From Microbispora rosea (GTDB taxonomy: Bacteria; Actinomycetota; Actinomycetes; Streptosporangiales; Streptosporangiaceae): 64,000 nucleotides of DNA. Under the pieces are notes generated by a model that saw only the letters and a program-made list of their open reading frames with translations, did no database searches and was not told where the DNA came from. The stretch covers positions 1 through 64,000 of the forward strand of contig NZ_FTNI01000025.1 of NCBI RefSeq assembly GCF_900156315.1, written 5' to 3'. Position 1 is the stretch's first letter. Each line of letters begins with the position of its first letter. Below, one piece after another: positions 33,700-41,825 of the stretch. Both the position numbers and the translations under genes were made by a program.

Positions 33700-33996
33700 G
33701 TGATCTTTAAGTTGGTCGGTGACGGACGGCCCTATCCAGAGCACGGACTGTCGTCCCGCGAGTGGGCGCAGATCCCGCCCCGGCAGGTCCGGCTCGACAC
33801 ACTGGTCACCACGAAGGCGGTGCTGGACCTGCACTCGTTGCTCGCCAAGGACTCGACCTTCTACGGCGACCTGTTCCCGCACGTGGTGCAGTGGAAGGGC
33901 GAGCTGTACCTGGAGGACGGCCTGCACCGCGCCCTGCGCGCCGCCCTCCACCAGCGCTCGGTGCTGCACGCCCGCGTGCTGGAGGTGCAGGACTAG
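33700..33996 (+). CDS. Conserved actinobacterial 98-aa protein (annotated VapB-like in some genomes)
   Basis: 98 aa, soluble. It begins 'MIFKLVGDGRPYPEHGLSSREWAQIPPRQVRLDTLVTTK' (split by motif) and carries 'YLEDGLHRALRAALHQR', a pattern reminiscent of ParB-nuclease-like 'DGxHR' folds: 'LYLEDGLHRAL' resembles the DGHHR motif. I recall close relatives throughout actinobacteria with no assigned function. A -10-like TAAACT (33687-33692) sits 7 bases before GTG 33700, suggesting a leaderless mRNA. Next downstream is the TPR-AAA gene. Confidence 0.75.
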   Translation: MIFKLVGDGRPYPEHGLSSREWAQIPPRQVRLDTLVTTKAVLDLHSLLAKDSTFYGDLFPHVVQWKGELYLEDGLHRALRAALHQRSVLHARVLEVQD

Positions 33997-34090
33997 CCGG
34001 ACGCTCCCTGGGCGAGATCAAGTGTCTGACTGCTTCGGTAGCCTTGCGGTCATTTGACTTGACCAGCCCTAGAAAGAAGGGAGCCGGGCA

Positions 34091-35419
34091 GTGCTCGACG
34101 ACGCCGGACTCCACGCCCTCCGCGAGGCGGCTCGGCTGTCTCCGGACAACCTTCCCCTGCGGCGCCACCTCGCCGAGCAGCTTCTGACCAAGGGTTACCT
34201 CGCAGAGGCCGAGGCCGAGTTCCGCGCCGCCCTCGTGCTGTCACCCCAGGACCCGGACGTCATCGCCGGTCTCGCGGAGGCCTTCGTGCGGCAGAGTGCG
34301 TACGGCCCCGCGCTGTCGGCGCTGGAACCGCTCCTGGCGGCTCCCGGCCACGCGCCGCGCGCCGGGTTGCTCGCCGCCAGGGCGCTGCTGGGCGAGGGCG
34401 ACGTGGCGGGGGCGGCGCGCCGGTATCACGACGCGGTCTCCCGTGATCCCTCGCTGGCCGACCCCGACCTCGCCGCCCGGCTGACGCCCCAGCCCGCCAC
34501 GCCGCACGCGCCCGAAACACCCCCGGACAACGCCGAGCGCTCCGGTGTCACGTTCGCCGACGTGGCCGGCATGGAGGCGGTCAAGGAGGCGCTGCGGGTG
34601 AAGCTCCTGCTCCCCGTCCAGCAGCCCGAGCTGTTCGCCGCGTTCGGCAAGCGGGCGGGCGGCGGAGTGCTGCTGTACGGCCCTCCGGGCGCGGGCAAGA
34701 CCCACCTCGCCAGGGCCGCGGCCGGCGAGCTCGGCGCGGCGTTCATCAGCGTCGGGCTGGCCGACATCCTCGACATGTACATCGGCTCCAGCGAGCGCAA
34801 TCTGCGGGCCACGTTCGAGATGGCCCGCCGCAACCGGCCGTGCGTGCTCTTCTTCGACGAGGTGGACGCGCTGGCCGCGCGCCGCTCCGACATGCGGCAG
34901 GCGCACACCCGGCAGCTGGTCAACCAGTTCCTGGCCGAGCTCGACGGCGTGGAGGAGAACGCCAACGAGGGCGTCCTGGTGCTGGCGGCCACCAACGCGC
35001 CCTGGTACATCGACGTGGCGTTCCGGCGTCCCGGGCGGTTCGACCAGATGGTGTTCGTGCCCCCGCCCGACGCCTCGGCCCGCGCCGCCATCCTGCGCAT
35101 CCTGTGCCGCGACAAGCCGCTGGCCGAGATGGACTACGACGCGGTGGCGAAGGTGACGGACGGCTTCGTGGGCGCGGACCTCAAGGGCGTGGTCGACCGC
35201 GCGGTGGAGACCAAGCTGCGCCAGTCGATCAGCGCGGGCCGTCCCCTCCCGCTGACGACCCACGACCTGCTCGCCGTGGCCCAGGGCACGAAACCGACGG
35301 CCGTCAAGGAGTGGCTGGGGACGGCGCGCAACTACGTCCTGCACGCCAACGACTCCGGCGCATGGGACGAGCTGATGCCCTGGATCGACGGCAAGAAGGG
35401 CAGCAGAGGCAGATGGTGA
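34091..35419 (+). CDS. TPR-AAA ATPase fusion
   Basis: 442 aa. The N-terminal 130 residues are TPR-like repeats (e.g. 'NLPLRRHLAEQLLTKGYLAEAEAEFRAAL'), then a linker and a classic AAA module: Walker A 'GPPGAGKTH' (K203), pore-loop region 'DMYIGSSERN' (like Cdc48/katanin rather than FtsH), Walker B 'FFDEVDAL' (D256, E257), sensor-1 N302 and arginine fingers in 'RRPGRF' (312-316). All key residues are present, so a hexameric remodelling ATPase is likely, with the TPRs as adaptor. GTG 34091 follows GAAGGGAG. Its 3' end overlaps the next gene by 7 bases. Confidence 0.85.
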   Translation: MLDDAGLHALREAARLSPDNLPLRRHLAEQLLTKGYLAEAEAEFRAALVLSPQDPDVIAGLAEAFVRQSAYGPALSALEPLLAAPGHAPRAGLLAARALLGEGDVAGAARRYHDAVSRDPSLADPDLAARLTPQPATPHAPETPPDNAERSGVTFADVAGMEAVKEALRVKLLLPVQQPELFAAFGKRAGGGVLLYGPPGAGKTHLARAAAGELGAAFISVGLADILDMYIGSSERNLRATFEMARRNRPCVLFFDEVDALAARRSDMRQAHTRQLVNQFLAELDGVEENANEGVLVLAATNAPWYIDVAFRRPGRFDQMVFVPPPDASARAAILRILCRDKPLAEMDYDAVAKVTDGFVGADLKGVVDRAVETKLRQSISAGRPLPLTTHDLLAVAQGTKPTAVKEWLGTARNYVLHANDSGAWDELMPWIDGKKGSRGRW

Positions 35420-36615
35420 CCGCCGCGGCACCGCTTGAGCGGGCGCGGACGCTGCTGGAGCTGAACCGTCCGGTGGAGGCCGAGCGGGAGCTGCGGGGCC
35501 TGCTCGCCCAGGACCCCCAGGACGTCAACGGGCACGCCTTCCTCGCGGTGGCGCTGGCGCAGCAGCGGAGGCCGGCCGAGGCGATCGGCGAGGCCGCGGA
35601 GACGGTACGGCTCGCGCCGGACCACTGGTTCCCGCACTACGTGGCTGGTCAGGCGTACTACCGGGCGGGCCGGCCCGGGGAGGCCGCCGACGCCACGAGG
35701 GCGTGCCTGGAGCTCGCCCCCGAGCACGCGCCGGCCTGGGAGCTGCTGGCCCGGGTGCACATCCACGTCGAGCAGTGGCCGCAGGCGGCCGACGCGGCCC
35801 GCCACGGGCTCGCCCTCGCGCCCGAGGACGCCGACCTGGCGAGCCTGCTCGCGGTGGCCCTCACCATGCTCGGCGACGCCGCCGGGGCGACGGAGGCCGC
35901 CGCGCGGGCCGTGGGGCTCGACCCCGAGAGCGCCCTGGCCCACCTGGCGTACGGACGCGCGCAGCTCGCCTTCGGCTCACCCGGCGAGGCCGCCCGCGCG
36001 TTCCGCGAGGTGCTCCGCCTGTCGCCGGGGTTCGACCAGGCCAGGGACCTCCTGGTGGCGGCGCTCAAGCGGCGCAACCCCGTCTATCGCCTGCTCGCGC
36101 GGCTGCGCGGCACGTTCTTCGGCGGGTGGCGGATGCTGTTCCTGCTGCCGGTCGCGCCTCCGGTCATCGCTTTGTTCGTCCTCATCGCGCTCCTGCACTG
36201 GGCGGCCTGGGTGGCCGAGGCGGCCACCACCCTGCGCCTGGCCCGGGCCAGGGCCACCCGGCTGCTCTTCGAGGGCACGGAGGCCCGCGTGGCCCTCGTG
36301 TGCTGCTGCCTACTGGTCATCGGCGCGGTGCTGCTCGTGACGGGCGTGGCGACCGCCCAGGAAGCCGTGGGAATGGGCGGCGCGGCGGTCCTGGCGCTGA
36401 TCACCCCCGTGCAGGAGGCGGCGCACACGAGCGCACCCCGGGGCCGGGCCGTCCTGTACGGCTGGGCGGTCCTCCTGGGACTGGCCGCCGCCCTGGCGAT
36501 GGCCCTGTCCTCCCCCTCCGGCGCGCTGCTCACCGCCTATGCCGGGCTGGCCGGCATCTGGGTCGCGGCGGGCGTACGGCGGCTGGCCGGGAGCCGGGCG
36601 GCGAACGCGCTCTGA
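35413..36615 (+). CDS. TPR membrane protein, partner of the TPR-AAA ATPase
   Basis: 400 aa. Residues 1-215 are five or six TPR repeats (for example 'HWFPHYVAGQAYYRAGRPGEAADATRACLELAP'). The C-terminal half has about five membrane helices (from 'MLFLLPVAPPVIALFVLIALLH' on), so the TPR domain should face the cytoplasm. ATG 35413 overlaps the AAA stop by 7 bases; coupling makes a physical complex with the AAA protein likely. I do not recognise a named system. A hairpin terminator follows. Confidence 0.82.
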   Translation: MVTAAAPLERARTLLELNRPVEAERELRGLLAQDPQDVNGHAFLAVALAQQRRPAEAIGEAAETVRLAPDHWFPHYVAGQAYYRAGRPGEAADATRACLELAPEHAPAWELLARVHIHVEQWPQAADAARHGLALAPEDADLASLLAVALTMLGDAAGATEAAARAVGLDPESALAHLAYGRAQLAFGSPGEAARAFREVLRLSPGFDQARDLLVAALKRRNPVYRLLARLRGTFFGGWRMLFLLPVAPPVIALFVLIALLHWAAWVAEAATTLRLARARATRLLFEGTEARVALVCCCLLVIGAVLLVTGVATAQEAVGMGGAAVLALITPVQEAAHTSAPRGRAVLYGWAVLLGLAAALAMALSSPSGALLTAYAGLAGIWVAAGVRRLAGSRAANAL

Positions 36616-36650
36616 CCGGCCGCGCCGGGCGGCACCCCTGAACGCACGAA

Positions 36651-36683
36651 AGCCGCCGACCCCTGTGATCAGGACCGGCGGCT
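36651..36683 (+). terminator. Hairpin after the TPR-AAA/TPR-membrane pair
   Basis: AGCCGCCG (36651-36658) and CGGCGGCT (36676-36683) form a perfect 8-bp stem around 17 bases that contain CCTGTGATCAGG. It lies 36 bases after the stop and 12 bases before the convergent tRNA gene. Confidence 0.65.
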
Positions 36684-36694
36684 CTCACGTCGAG

Positions 36695-36779
36695 CGGTGG
36701 AGGTGGGATTTGAACCCACGGTAGGTTGCCCTACACACGCTTTCGAGGCGTGCGCCCTCGGCCACTAGGCGACTCCACC
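36695..36779 (-). tRNA. tRNA-Ser (anticodon CGA)
   Basis: 85 nt with a long variable arm. On the minus strand the acceptor GGTGGAG (36779-36773) pairs with CTCCACC and the discriminator is G. The anticodon CGA sits in the stem-loop CACGCCT-CGA-AAGCGTG. The T loop reads GTTCAAATC. It decodes UCG. CCA is not encoded. Confidence 0.96.
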
Positions 36780-36840
36780 GCGCAGCAGCTTACCGGACGA
36801 ACACCACTGCGCGTGCATCCGTTTTCTTCCGCCCGCCGGC

Positions 36841-37332
36841 TCAGGCGCGGCGGCCCGAGAAGAACTCGGTCAGCACGGCCGCGCACTCGCCCGCCAGCAC
36901 GCCCATGACCACCTCGGGCCGGTGGTTGAGCCTGCGGTCCCGCAGGACGTCCCAGAGCGATCCGGCGGCCCCGGCCTTCTCGTCCACCGCGCCGTACACG
37001 ACGCGGTCCACCCGGGCGAGGACCGCGGCCCCGGCGCACATCGTGCAGGGTTCCAGCGTGACGACGAGCGTGCAGCCCGTCAGCCGCCAGTCGCCGATCC
37101 GCGCCGCCGCCGCGCGCAGGGCGAGCAGCTCGGCGTGGGCCGTGGGGTCGGCGCTCGCCTCGCGGTCGTTGCCCGCCGCGGCGAGCACCTCGCCCGGCGC
37201 CCCCGACCCAGGCCGTGACGGGCCGAGCACGACGGCCCCGACCGGCACCTCGCCGCGCTCGCCCGCTCGTACGGCCTCCGCCAGCGCCAGCCGCATGGCG
37301 GCCTCGTACGCGTCCGAGGGCGAGCCGGTCAC
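36841..37332 (-). CDS. tadA: tRNA-specific adenosine deaminase
   Basis: 163 aa. It deaminates A34 to inosine in the tRNA-Arg(ACG) wobble position. Zinc ligands and the catalytic Glu are H66 and E68 (TAHAE), and C96 and C99 (PCTMC). A Pro/Gly-rich insertion (about 38-50, PSRPGSGAPGEV) is longer than in E. coli TadA. GTG 37332 overlaps the stop of the upstream associated gene (GTGA). Confidence 0.95.
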   Translation of the reverse strand: MTGSPSDAYEAAMRLALAEAVRAGERGEVPVGAVVLGPSRPGSGAPGEVLAAAGNDREASADPTAHAELLALRAAAARIGDWRLTGCTLVVTLEPCTMCAGAAVLARVDRVVYGAVDEKAGAAGSLWDVLRDRRLNHRPEVVMGVLAGECAAVLTEFFSGRRA

Positions 37333-37811
37333 CGCAGCCGGTCGAGCTCGTCGGCGAAGCCGAGCCGTTCGGCGATGAGGGAGAGGATGTCGGCGGGCAG
37401 CACGCCCTCCTCCATGCTGAGCTCCACGAGCTCCTCCGCGCTCAGCGAGAAGTCGCCGAGCAGCTCCAGGTCGCCGACGGGACGGATGCCGAGGTCGGGC
37501 GCGTCCTTGTCCACCACGACGCCGGCCAGCTCGGCGAAGATCTCGCCCAGGGGGTCGTTCTGCACGGCGTGCGCGTCGGAGATGAACACGCGGGGGTCGA
37601 GGTCGTCCTCATAACGGATGATCGCGAACCACTCGTCCTCGACCTCGACGCAGAGCAGCGCGAGCTCGTCGCCGTTGAGCCCGAGGGCCTCCTGCAGGGC
37701 GTCACTGAGGTCGTCGGCGATCTCGGCCTCGCCGAGATCGACCTCGGCGCCGGCCCAGCGGCCGTCGATGCGGGCGAAACCGGCGGAGAAGAGGTTGGAT
37801 CTGGAGGGCAT
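37329..37811 (-). CDS. tRNA adenosine deaminase-associated protein, copy B
   Basis: 160 aa, acidic, of the actinobacterial family always found next to tadA (TIGR03941 in my recollection). Key segment: 'EDEWFAIIRYEDDLDPRVFISD', ending 'DILSLIAERLGFADELDRL'. It is paralogous to the preceding gene (shared D-x-x-F-x-A-[LI]-R ... VF[LI]SD and the C-terminal I-x-x-R-L-G-F). The function is unknown; a TadA partner is likely because the GTGA overlap couples their translation. Confidence 0.88.
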   Translation of the reverse strand: MPSRSNLFSAGFARIDGRWAGAEVDLGEAEIADDLSDALQEALGLNGDELALLCVEVEDEWFAIIRYEDDLDPRVFISDAHAVQNDPLGEIFAELAGVVVDKDAPDLGIRPVGDLELLGDFSLSAEELVELSMEEGVLPADILSLIAERLGFADELDRLR

Positions 37812-37826
37812 TGCCGTCTCCCCAGG

Positions 37827-38315
37827 TCAGCCGATGGCGGCGTCGACGGCGCGTTCGAACGGCTGGGAGAAGCCCAGCCGCGCGGCGATGCTGGACAGGA
37901 CCTCGTCGGGCAGCAGATCGAGGTCGCCGGACAGCGCGCCCAGCTCCATCTCGTCGAGCCCGAGGTCGGCGAAGATGGACAGGTCCCCGGCGGGAAGCAC
38001 GCTGTCGAGCTCCTCCTCCTCGGGCACGGGCACGTCGAGGTATTCGAGGACCTGCTGCGCCAGCGGCCACTCCCAGGCGGCCGTGATGTCCGAGAGGAAG
38101 ACGTCCACCTGCTCACCGAAGACCCGTAACGCCACGAAGAAGTCATCCCCTACGGCGACCATGCCAATCGTGGTCCCCATGCTGGGGGTCTGGCGGAGGG
38201 CGTGAATGAGTCCGTCCAGGTCCGAGGTGAGCGCCACCGGGAGCATCTCCGCCTCCCAGCGGTCCTCCTCGCGATAGACGACGATGGCGAAGTCAAGTGT
38301 GTCCACGTCTGTCAT
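37827..38315 (-). CDS. tRNA adenosine deaminase-associated protein, copy A
   Basis: 162 aa, acidic. '[21 protein letters not shown]' and the C-terminal '[20 protein letters not shown]' align with copy B, so the two arose by tandem duplication and then diverged strongly. ATG 38315 has GGGGAAG just upstream. It is the first gene of the unit with copy B (15 bases apart) and tadA. I see nothing specific in the 138 bases before it besides the divergent upp promoter. Confidence 0.87.
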   Translation of the reverse strand: MTDVDTLDFAIVVYREEDRWEAEMLPVALTSDLDGLIHALRQTPSMGTTIGMVAVGDDFFVALRVFGEQVDVFLSDITAAWEWPLAQQVLEYLDVPVPEEEELDSVLPAGDLSIFADLGLDEMELGALSGDLDLLPDEVLSSIAARLGFSQPFERAVDAAIG

Positions 38316-38453
38316 CGTCTTCCCCACCGCGCGCTCTTCACGCAGGCAATGGTCGCAGAATCGGAGTCACACCGTACGGTGCTCACTCCAAATCGTGATC
38401 AAAGACTCAGCCGACGTCGAGAGTCTGCCCAGGAGACGGTAACTTTTCTACCC

Positions 38454-39092
38454 ATGGAGACCCTCGTCGTCGACCACCCGCTCGTCGCCCACAAGCTCAC
38501 CACTCTCCGCGACGTGCGGACCGACTCGCCGACGTTCCGCCGCCTGGCCGACGAGCTGGTCACGCTGCTCGCCTACGAGGCCACCAGAGACGTCCGGGTC
38601 ACCGACGTGACGGTCGACACACCGCTCACCCCCACCCACGGCGTACGGCTGGCGCGCCCCGCGCCGCTCGTGGTGCCGATCCTGCGCGCGGGGCTGGGGA
38701 TGCTCGACGGGATGACCCGGCTCCTGCCGACCGCAGAGGTGGGCTTCCTGGGCATGATCCGCGACGAGTCCACGCTCAAGGCCCAGACCTACGCCACGCG
38801 ACTGCCGGAGGACCTGTCCGGCCGGCAGTGCTACGTGCTCGACCCGATGCTCGCGACGGGCGGAACCCTCGCCGCGGCGATCAACTTCCTGTTCGACCGC
38901 GGCGCCCGGGACGTCACCGCGATCTGCCTGCTGGCCGCCCCCGAGGGCATCGCATACCTGGACGAGGCGTTCCGCGGCGGCGACCGGCCGATCCGGGTGG
39001 TGACGGCCGCCCTCGACGAACGGCTGAACGAGAACGGCTACATCGTGCCCGGCCTCGGCGACGCCGGCGACCGCCTGTACGGCGTCGTCTGA
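38454..39092 (+). CDS. upp: Uracil phosphoribosyltransferase
   Basis: 212 aa. It converts uracil and PRPP to UMP (salvage). The PRPP-binding loop is '[17 protein letters not shown]', and '[15 protein letters not shown]' and the C-terminal uracil-binding '[15 protein letters not shown]' are conserved. ATG 38454 lies 8 bases after TAACTT (38440-38445), while the only AGGAGA is 17 bases upstream, too far to act as Shine-Dalgarno, so the mRNA is probably leaderless. Confidence 0.96.
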   Translation: METLVVDHPLVAHKLTTLRDVRTDSPTFRRLADELVTLLAYEATRDVRVTDVTVDTPLTPTHGVRLARPAPLVVPILRAGLGMLDGMTRLLPTAEVGFLGMIRDESTLKAQTYATRLPEDLSGRQCYVLDPMLATGGTLAAAINFLFDRGARDVTAICLLAAPEGIAYLDEAFRGGDRPIRVVTAALDERLNENGYIVPGLGDAGDRLYGVV

Positions 39093-39112
39093 CTCCTGCC
39101 GGCCGCCCGTCT

Positions 39113-39135
39113 CCCCGGGGGCGATTTCCCCGGGG
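39113..39135 (+). terminator. Terminator after upp
   Basis: Stem CCCCGGGG (39113-39120) / CCCCGGGG (39128-39135) with a 7-base loop, followed by a pyrimidine tract rich in T (39136-39155). It lies 20 bases past the upp stop. Confidence 0.75.
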
Positions 39136-39213
39136 TCTGATTTCTCTTCCTTTCCGCGTGGTCCGTCCCTATCTCACCTCTGGTTACACTGCGCGCCCAG
39201 TAGGGTACTCAGT

Positions 39214-39486
39214 GTGATGACGACGTCACCTCGCGCTCTCGCGAGCGGCGCGCCACCAGGGAGAGCGATGATCCAGCATTCGGCCGACGAGCACTACGAA
39301 CAGCTCGAGGCCCTGCTCAGGGACGAGTTCGCGGAGGTGCATCCTCCCGCGACGGTGACCCGGTGCGTTCAGGCCGCCCACCACGGCGCCATCGAGGTCA
39401 CCGGACACGCGCACCCCGCACTGGTCGAGCGCATCGCCCGCAAGCATCTGCGGGTCCTGGCGACCGCCGCGGCGGAGCGGGGCTGA
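39214..39486 (+). CDS. Small three-helix-bundle (dimerization domain) protein
   Basis: 90 aa. The core 'HYEQLEALLRDEFAEVHPPATVTRCVQAAHHGAIEVTGHA' with a following 'VERIARKHLRVLATAAAE' matches the small actinobacterial domain found alone or before ArsC-type phosphatases; its function is not established. GTG 39214 is 7 bases after TAGGGT (39201-39206) without Shine-Dalgarno. ATG 39271 is an internal alternative that keeps the whole helical core. Confidence 0.68.
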   Translation: MMTTSPRALASGAPPGRAMIQHSADEHYEQLEALLRDEFAEVHPPATVTRCVQAAHHGAIEVTGHAHPALVERIARKHLRVLATAAAERG

Positions 39487-39561
39487 CGGCCGTCACGATC
39501 ACGAAAACCCGTTGGCGATTAGCCGCTTTACCAAACGGGGCGTCTGGGTAATGTATTGGTC

Positions 39562-39738
39562 ATGGGAGTGGTGACGGCGGTGCAGGCGAAGAAAGTCATC
39601 AAGTGGACGCTCATCGTGTCGGCGGGCTTCTACCTGCTCACGAGACCGACTGACGCGGCTCAGACGGTCCACGGGGCCTTCAACGGAATCATCAGCGCGG
39701 CCGACTCGATGGCGCAGTTCTTCGCCACCCTGACATGA
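39562..39738 (+). CDS. Small single-helix membrane protein
   Basis: 58 aa: a basic N-terminus with 'QAKKVIKW', one hydrophobic helix (TLIVSAGFYLL), and an amphipathic tail 'ADSMAQFFATL'. A -10-like TAATGT (39549-39554) lies 7 bases before ATG 39562 with a TTTACC -35 at 16 bases, so it is probably leaderless. Its stop overlaps the next start (ATGA), linking it to the PH-domain protein. The function is unknown. Confidence 0.7.
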   Translation: MGVVTAVQAKKVIKWTLIVSAGFYLLTRPTDAAQTVHGAFNGIISAADSMAQFFATLT

Positions 39739-40265
39739 GACTTGTGACCCACGGGGACTCGGCCCCGTCGTCGGTCAACCGTTACCTCCTCCCCCACGAA
39801 CAACAAGTCATCATGGTCCGGCGTCACCCCGCCGTCCTCCTGCGCCCTATCGCCGAGATCTTCGGCGGCCTCATCCTCGCCGGAGTCCTCAGCAAGTTCC
39901 TGAGCGACAACGGCGCAAGCCAGGCCCTCGCCCTCGTCTGGTGGGCCTGGCTCCTCCTGCTGGTTCGATTCGTTTGGAAGGTCGCGGAGTGGTCGGTCGA
40001 CTACTTCGTCGTCACCTCCCAGCGCATGCTTCTCACCACGGGCCTCATCACGCGCAAGGTCGCGATGATGCCCCTGAGCAAGGTCACCGACATGAGCTTC
40101 CAGCGCTCGCTCCTCGGCCGCATGCTCGGCTACGGCGAGTTCGTGATGGAGTCGGCCGGCCAGGATCAGGCCCTGCGCACCGTCCCCCACATCCCCTATC
40201 CGGAGACGTTGTACCTCGAGGTCTGTCAGATGATCTTCCCCAGCAAGGACGGAGACGACGACTGA
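39735..40265 (+). CDS. Bacterial PH-domain (YdbS-like) membrane protein
   Basis: 176 aa. Two hydrophobic helices (about 36-60 and 65-80) precede a bacterial PH domain: 'DYFVVTSQRMLLTTGLITRKVAMMPLSKVTDMSF' and 'GYGEFVMESAGQDQALRTVPHIPYPETLY'. Members often occur beside small membrane proteins and may act in envelope stress, but no function is established. Coupled to the 58-aa protein through ATGA. Confidence 0.88.
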   Translation: MRLVTHGDSAPSSVNRYLLPHEQQVIMVRRHPAVLLRPIAEIFGGLILAGVLSKFLSDNGASQALALVWWAWLLLLVRFVWKVAEWSVDYFVVTSQRMLLTTGLITRKVAMMPLSKVTDMSFQRSLLGRMLGYGEFVMESAGQDQALRTVPHIPYPETLYLEVCQMIFPSKDGDDD

Positions 40266-40403
40266 CCGACGGTCCACCGTCCGATATCTCGACACCGTGA
40301 TCGAACCTTCACCGTCGTGATTCTTGACGGAGGGTTACACGATTCGGTCGCTTCGTGCCATTATGGCGACACTATTGACCCTTCCCCCGCCCTGAGAGAC
40401 CAG

Positions 40404-41726
40404 ATGCCGAGTCAGGGAACCATCGGCGACCGCGTCCGCGGATTGCGGTTGAGCAGGCGCATGTCACAGGCCCAGTTGGCCGGACCCGACCTGTCCGACA
40501 GTTACGTCTCACTCATTGAGTCCGGAAAGCGGACGCCCACACCGGTCGTTGCCCGGTTACTCGCCGAGCGGCTCGGTTGCACCACCGAGTTCCTGCTCCA
40601 CGGGATAGAACCCCGGCAGCGCATCGACACCGAGCTCGGCCTGCGACATGCCGAGCTCGAGCTGTATCACGGCGATCCCGCCGTGGCGGCCGACCGCTTC
40701 GGCGAGATCGTCAAGGCGGCGGGTGAGGACAACGCCATGCTGGCCGCCCACGCACGCCTCGGTGTGGCGCGGGCGCTGGAGGCCCAGGGCCGCATCGGCC
40801 GGGCCGTCGAGGCGTACGAGCGGCTGCGCCGCGAGGCCGCCGCGCACCCCGAGCGCCTCGCCGACCTGCCGCTGACGGTGGCGCTGTGCCGCTGCTACCA
40901 GCGGGCCGGCGACCGGCTGCGGGCGCGCGACCTCGGCGCCCAGGCGCTCGGCCAGATCGACCGGCTCGGCGTGATCGAGGGCGAGTTGGCCGTCGAGCTG
41001 GCGCTGGCGCTGGTGGAGGTCGAGACCGGCCTGCCGTACGTCGAGCGGGTGCTGTCGGCCGCGGGTCCGGCGCACGCGAGCGACCGCAGCACGGAGATCC
41101 TCGCGCTGTGGCAGGCCAGCGTCACGGCAGCCGAAGGCGAGGACTCGGCCCTGGCCGTGCAGCTCGCGGAGGACGCCCTCGCGGCGGGCCGTCCGGCCCG
41201 GATCGCCGTGCGCCGTGCGCGCATCGCGATGCACTGGGCTCGCATCACCGCGGCGGATCCCGAAGGTGCCGATTTGGATCGAGCCAACGACCTGGCGAAG
41301 TCCGCGGTGGACGTCTTCGCGGGCTTCCCGGCCGAGCGGCAGAACCACGCGCGGAGCCTTGTGGTGCTGGGTTTCGTACGATTCCGGACCGGAGACGCGG
41401 AATCCGCAGCCGCACTCGCCGGTGAGGCACTGGATCTATTGGACGGCGCCAAGGGGACCACCGCGGCGACCGCGAACATGGTCCTGGCCGAGATCGCGTT
41501 GGCACGGTCCCAAGATCCGGCTGCCGCGCTCGGTCGTGCTCACGACCTGCTGGACGACGAGGCGCCCGACCGGGAGACCGCCCGGGCCTGGCGCATGCTC
41601 GGCGACCTGTGGGGACAGGCCGGTGCCCTCGACCGGCAGTCAGGGGCATATCGTAGAGCCCTGGAAGCGGTCGGAATCCGCGTGAACATACCGGGCTCCA
41701 TGACCACGACGGTGCTCGCTCGATAG
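40404..41726 (+). CDS. XRE-type HTH regulator with TPR domain
   Basis: 440 aa. The N-terminal HTH_3 is 'IGDRVRGLRLSRRMSQAQLA ... SDSYVSLIESGKRTPTPVVARLLAERLG', followed by helical TPR repeats to the end. Such regulators in actinomycetes may sense peptides or protein partners. ATG 40404 follows GAGAGA by 4 bases; the open frame extends to 40317. Imperfect GTCGC/GCGAC arms around 40347-40370 upstream may be an operator. Confidence 0.86.
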   Translation: MPSQGTIGDRVRGLRLSRRMSQAQLAGPDLSDSYVSLIESGKRTPTPVVARLLAERLGCTTEFLLHGIEPRQRIDTELGLRHAELELYHGDPAVAADRFGEIVKAAGEDNAMLAAHARLGVARALEAQGRIGRAVEAYERLRREAAAHPERLADLPLTVALCRCYQRAGDRLRARDLGAQALGQIDRLGVIEGELAVELALALVEVETGLPYVERVLSAAGPAHASDRSTEILALWQASVTAAEGEDSALAVQLAEDALAAGRPARIAVRRARIAMHWARITAADPEGADLDRANDLAKSAVDVFAGFPAERQNHARSLVVLGFVRFRTGDAESAAALAGEALDLLDGAKGTTAATANMVLAEIALARSQDPAAALGRAHDLLDDEAPDRETARAWRMLGDLWGQAGALDRQSGAYRRALEAVGIRVNIPGSMTTTVLAR

Positions 41727-41825
41727 CCTCCCCTGGGGCTCCGGACTTGTTCTGGAGGCTCTGGAATAATGAGGGTCTACCACTCATTCCATCATCGGAT
41801 GATTGGCAACCCAAAGGAGGCTGAC

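Noticed and set aside
33700-33996. Antitoxin (VapB) of a toxin-antitoxin pair
   Set aside because: No toxin gene of PIN or other type adjoins it, and the sequence lacks a ribbon-helix-helix or AbrB pattern; the label seems to be an over-extended database name.
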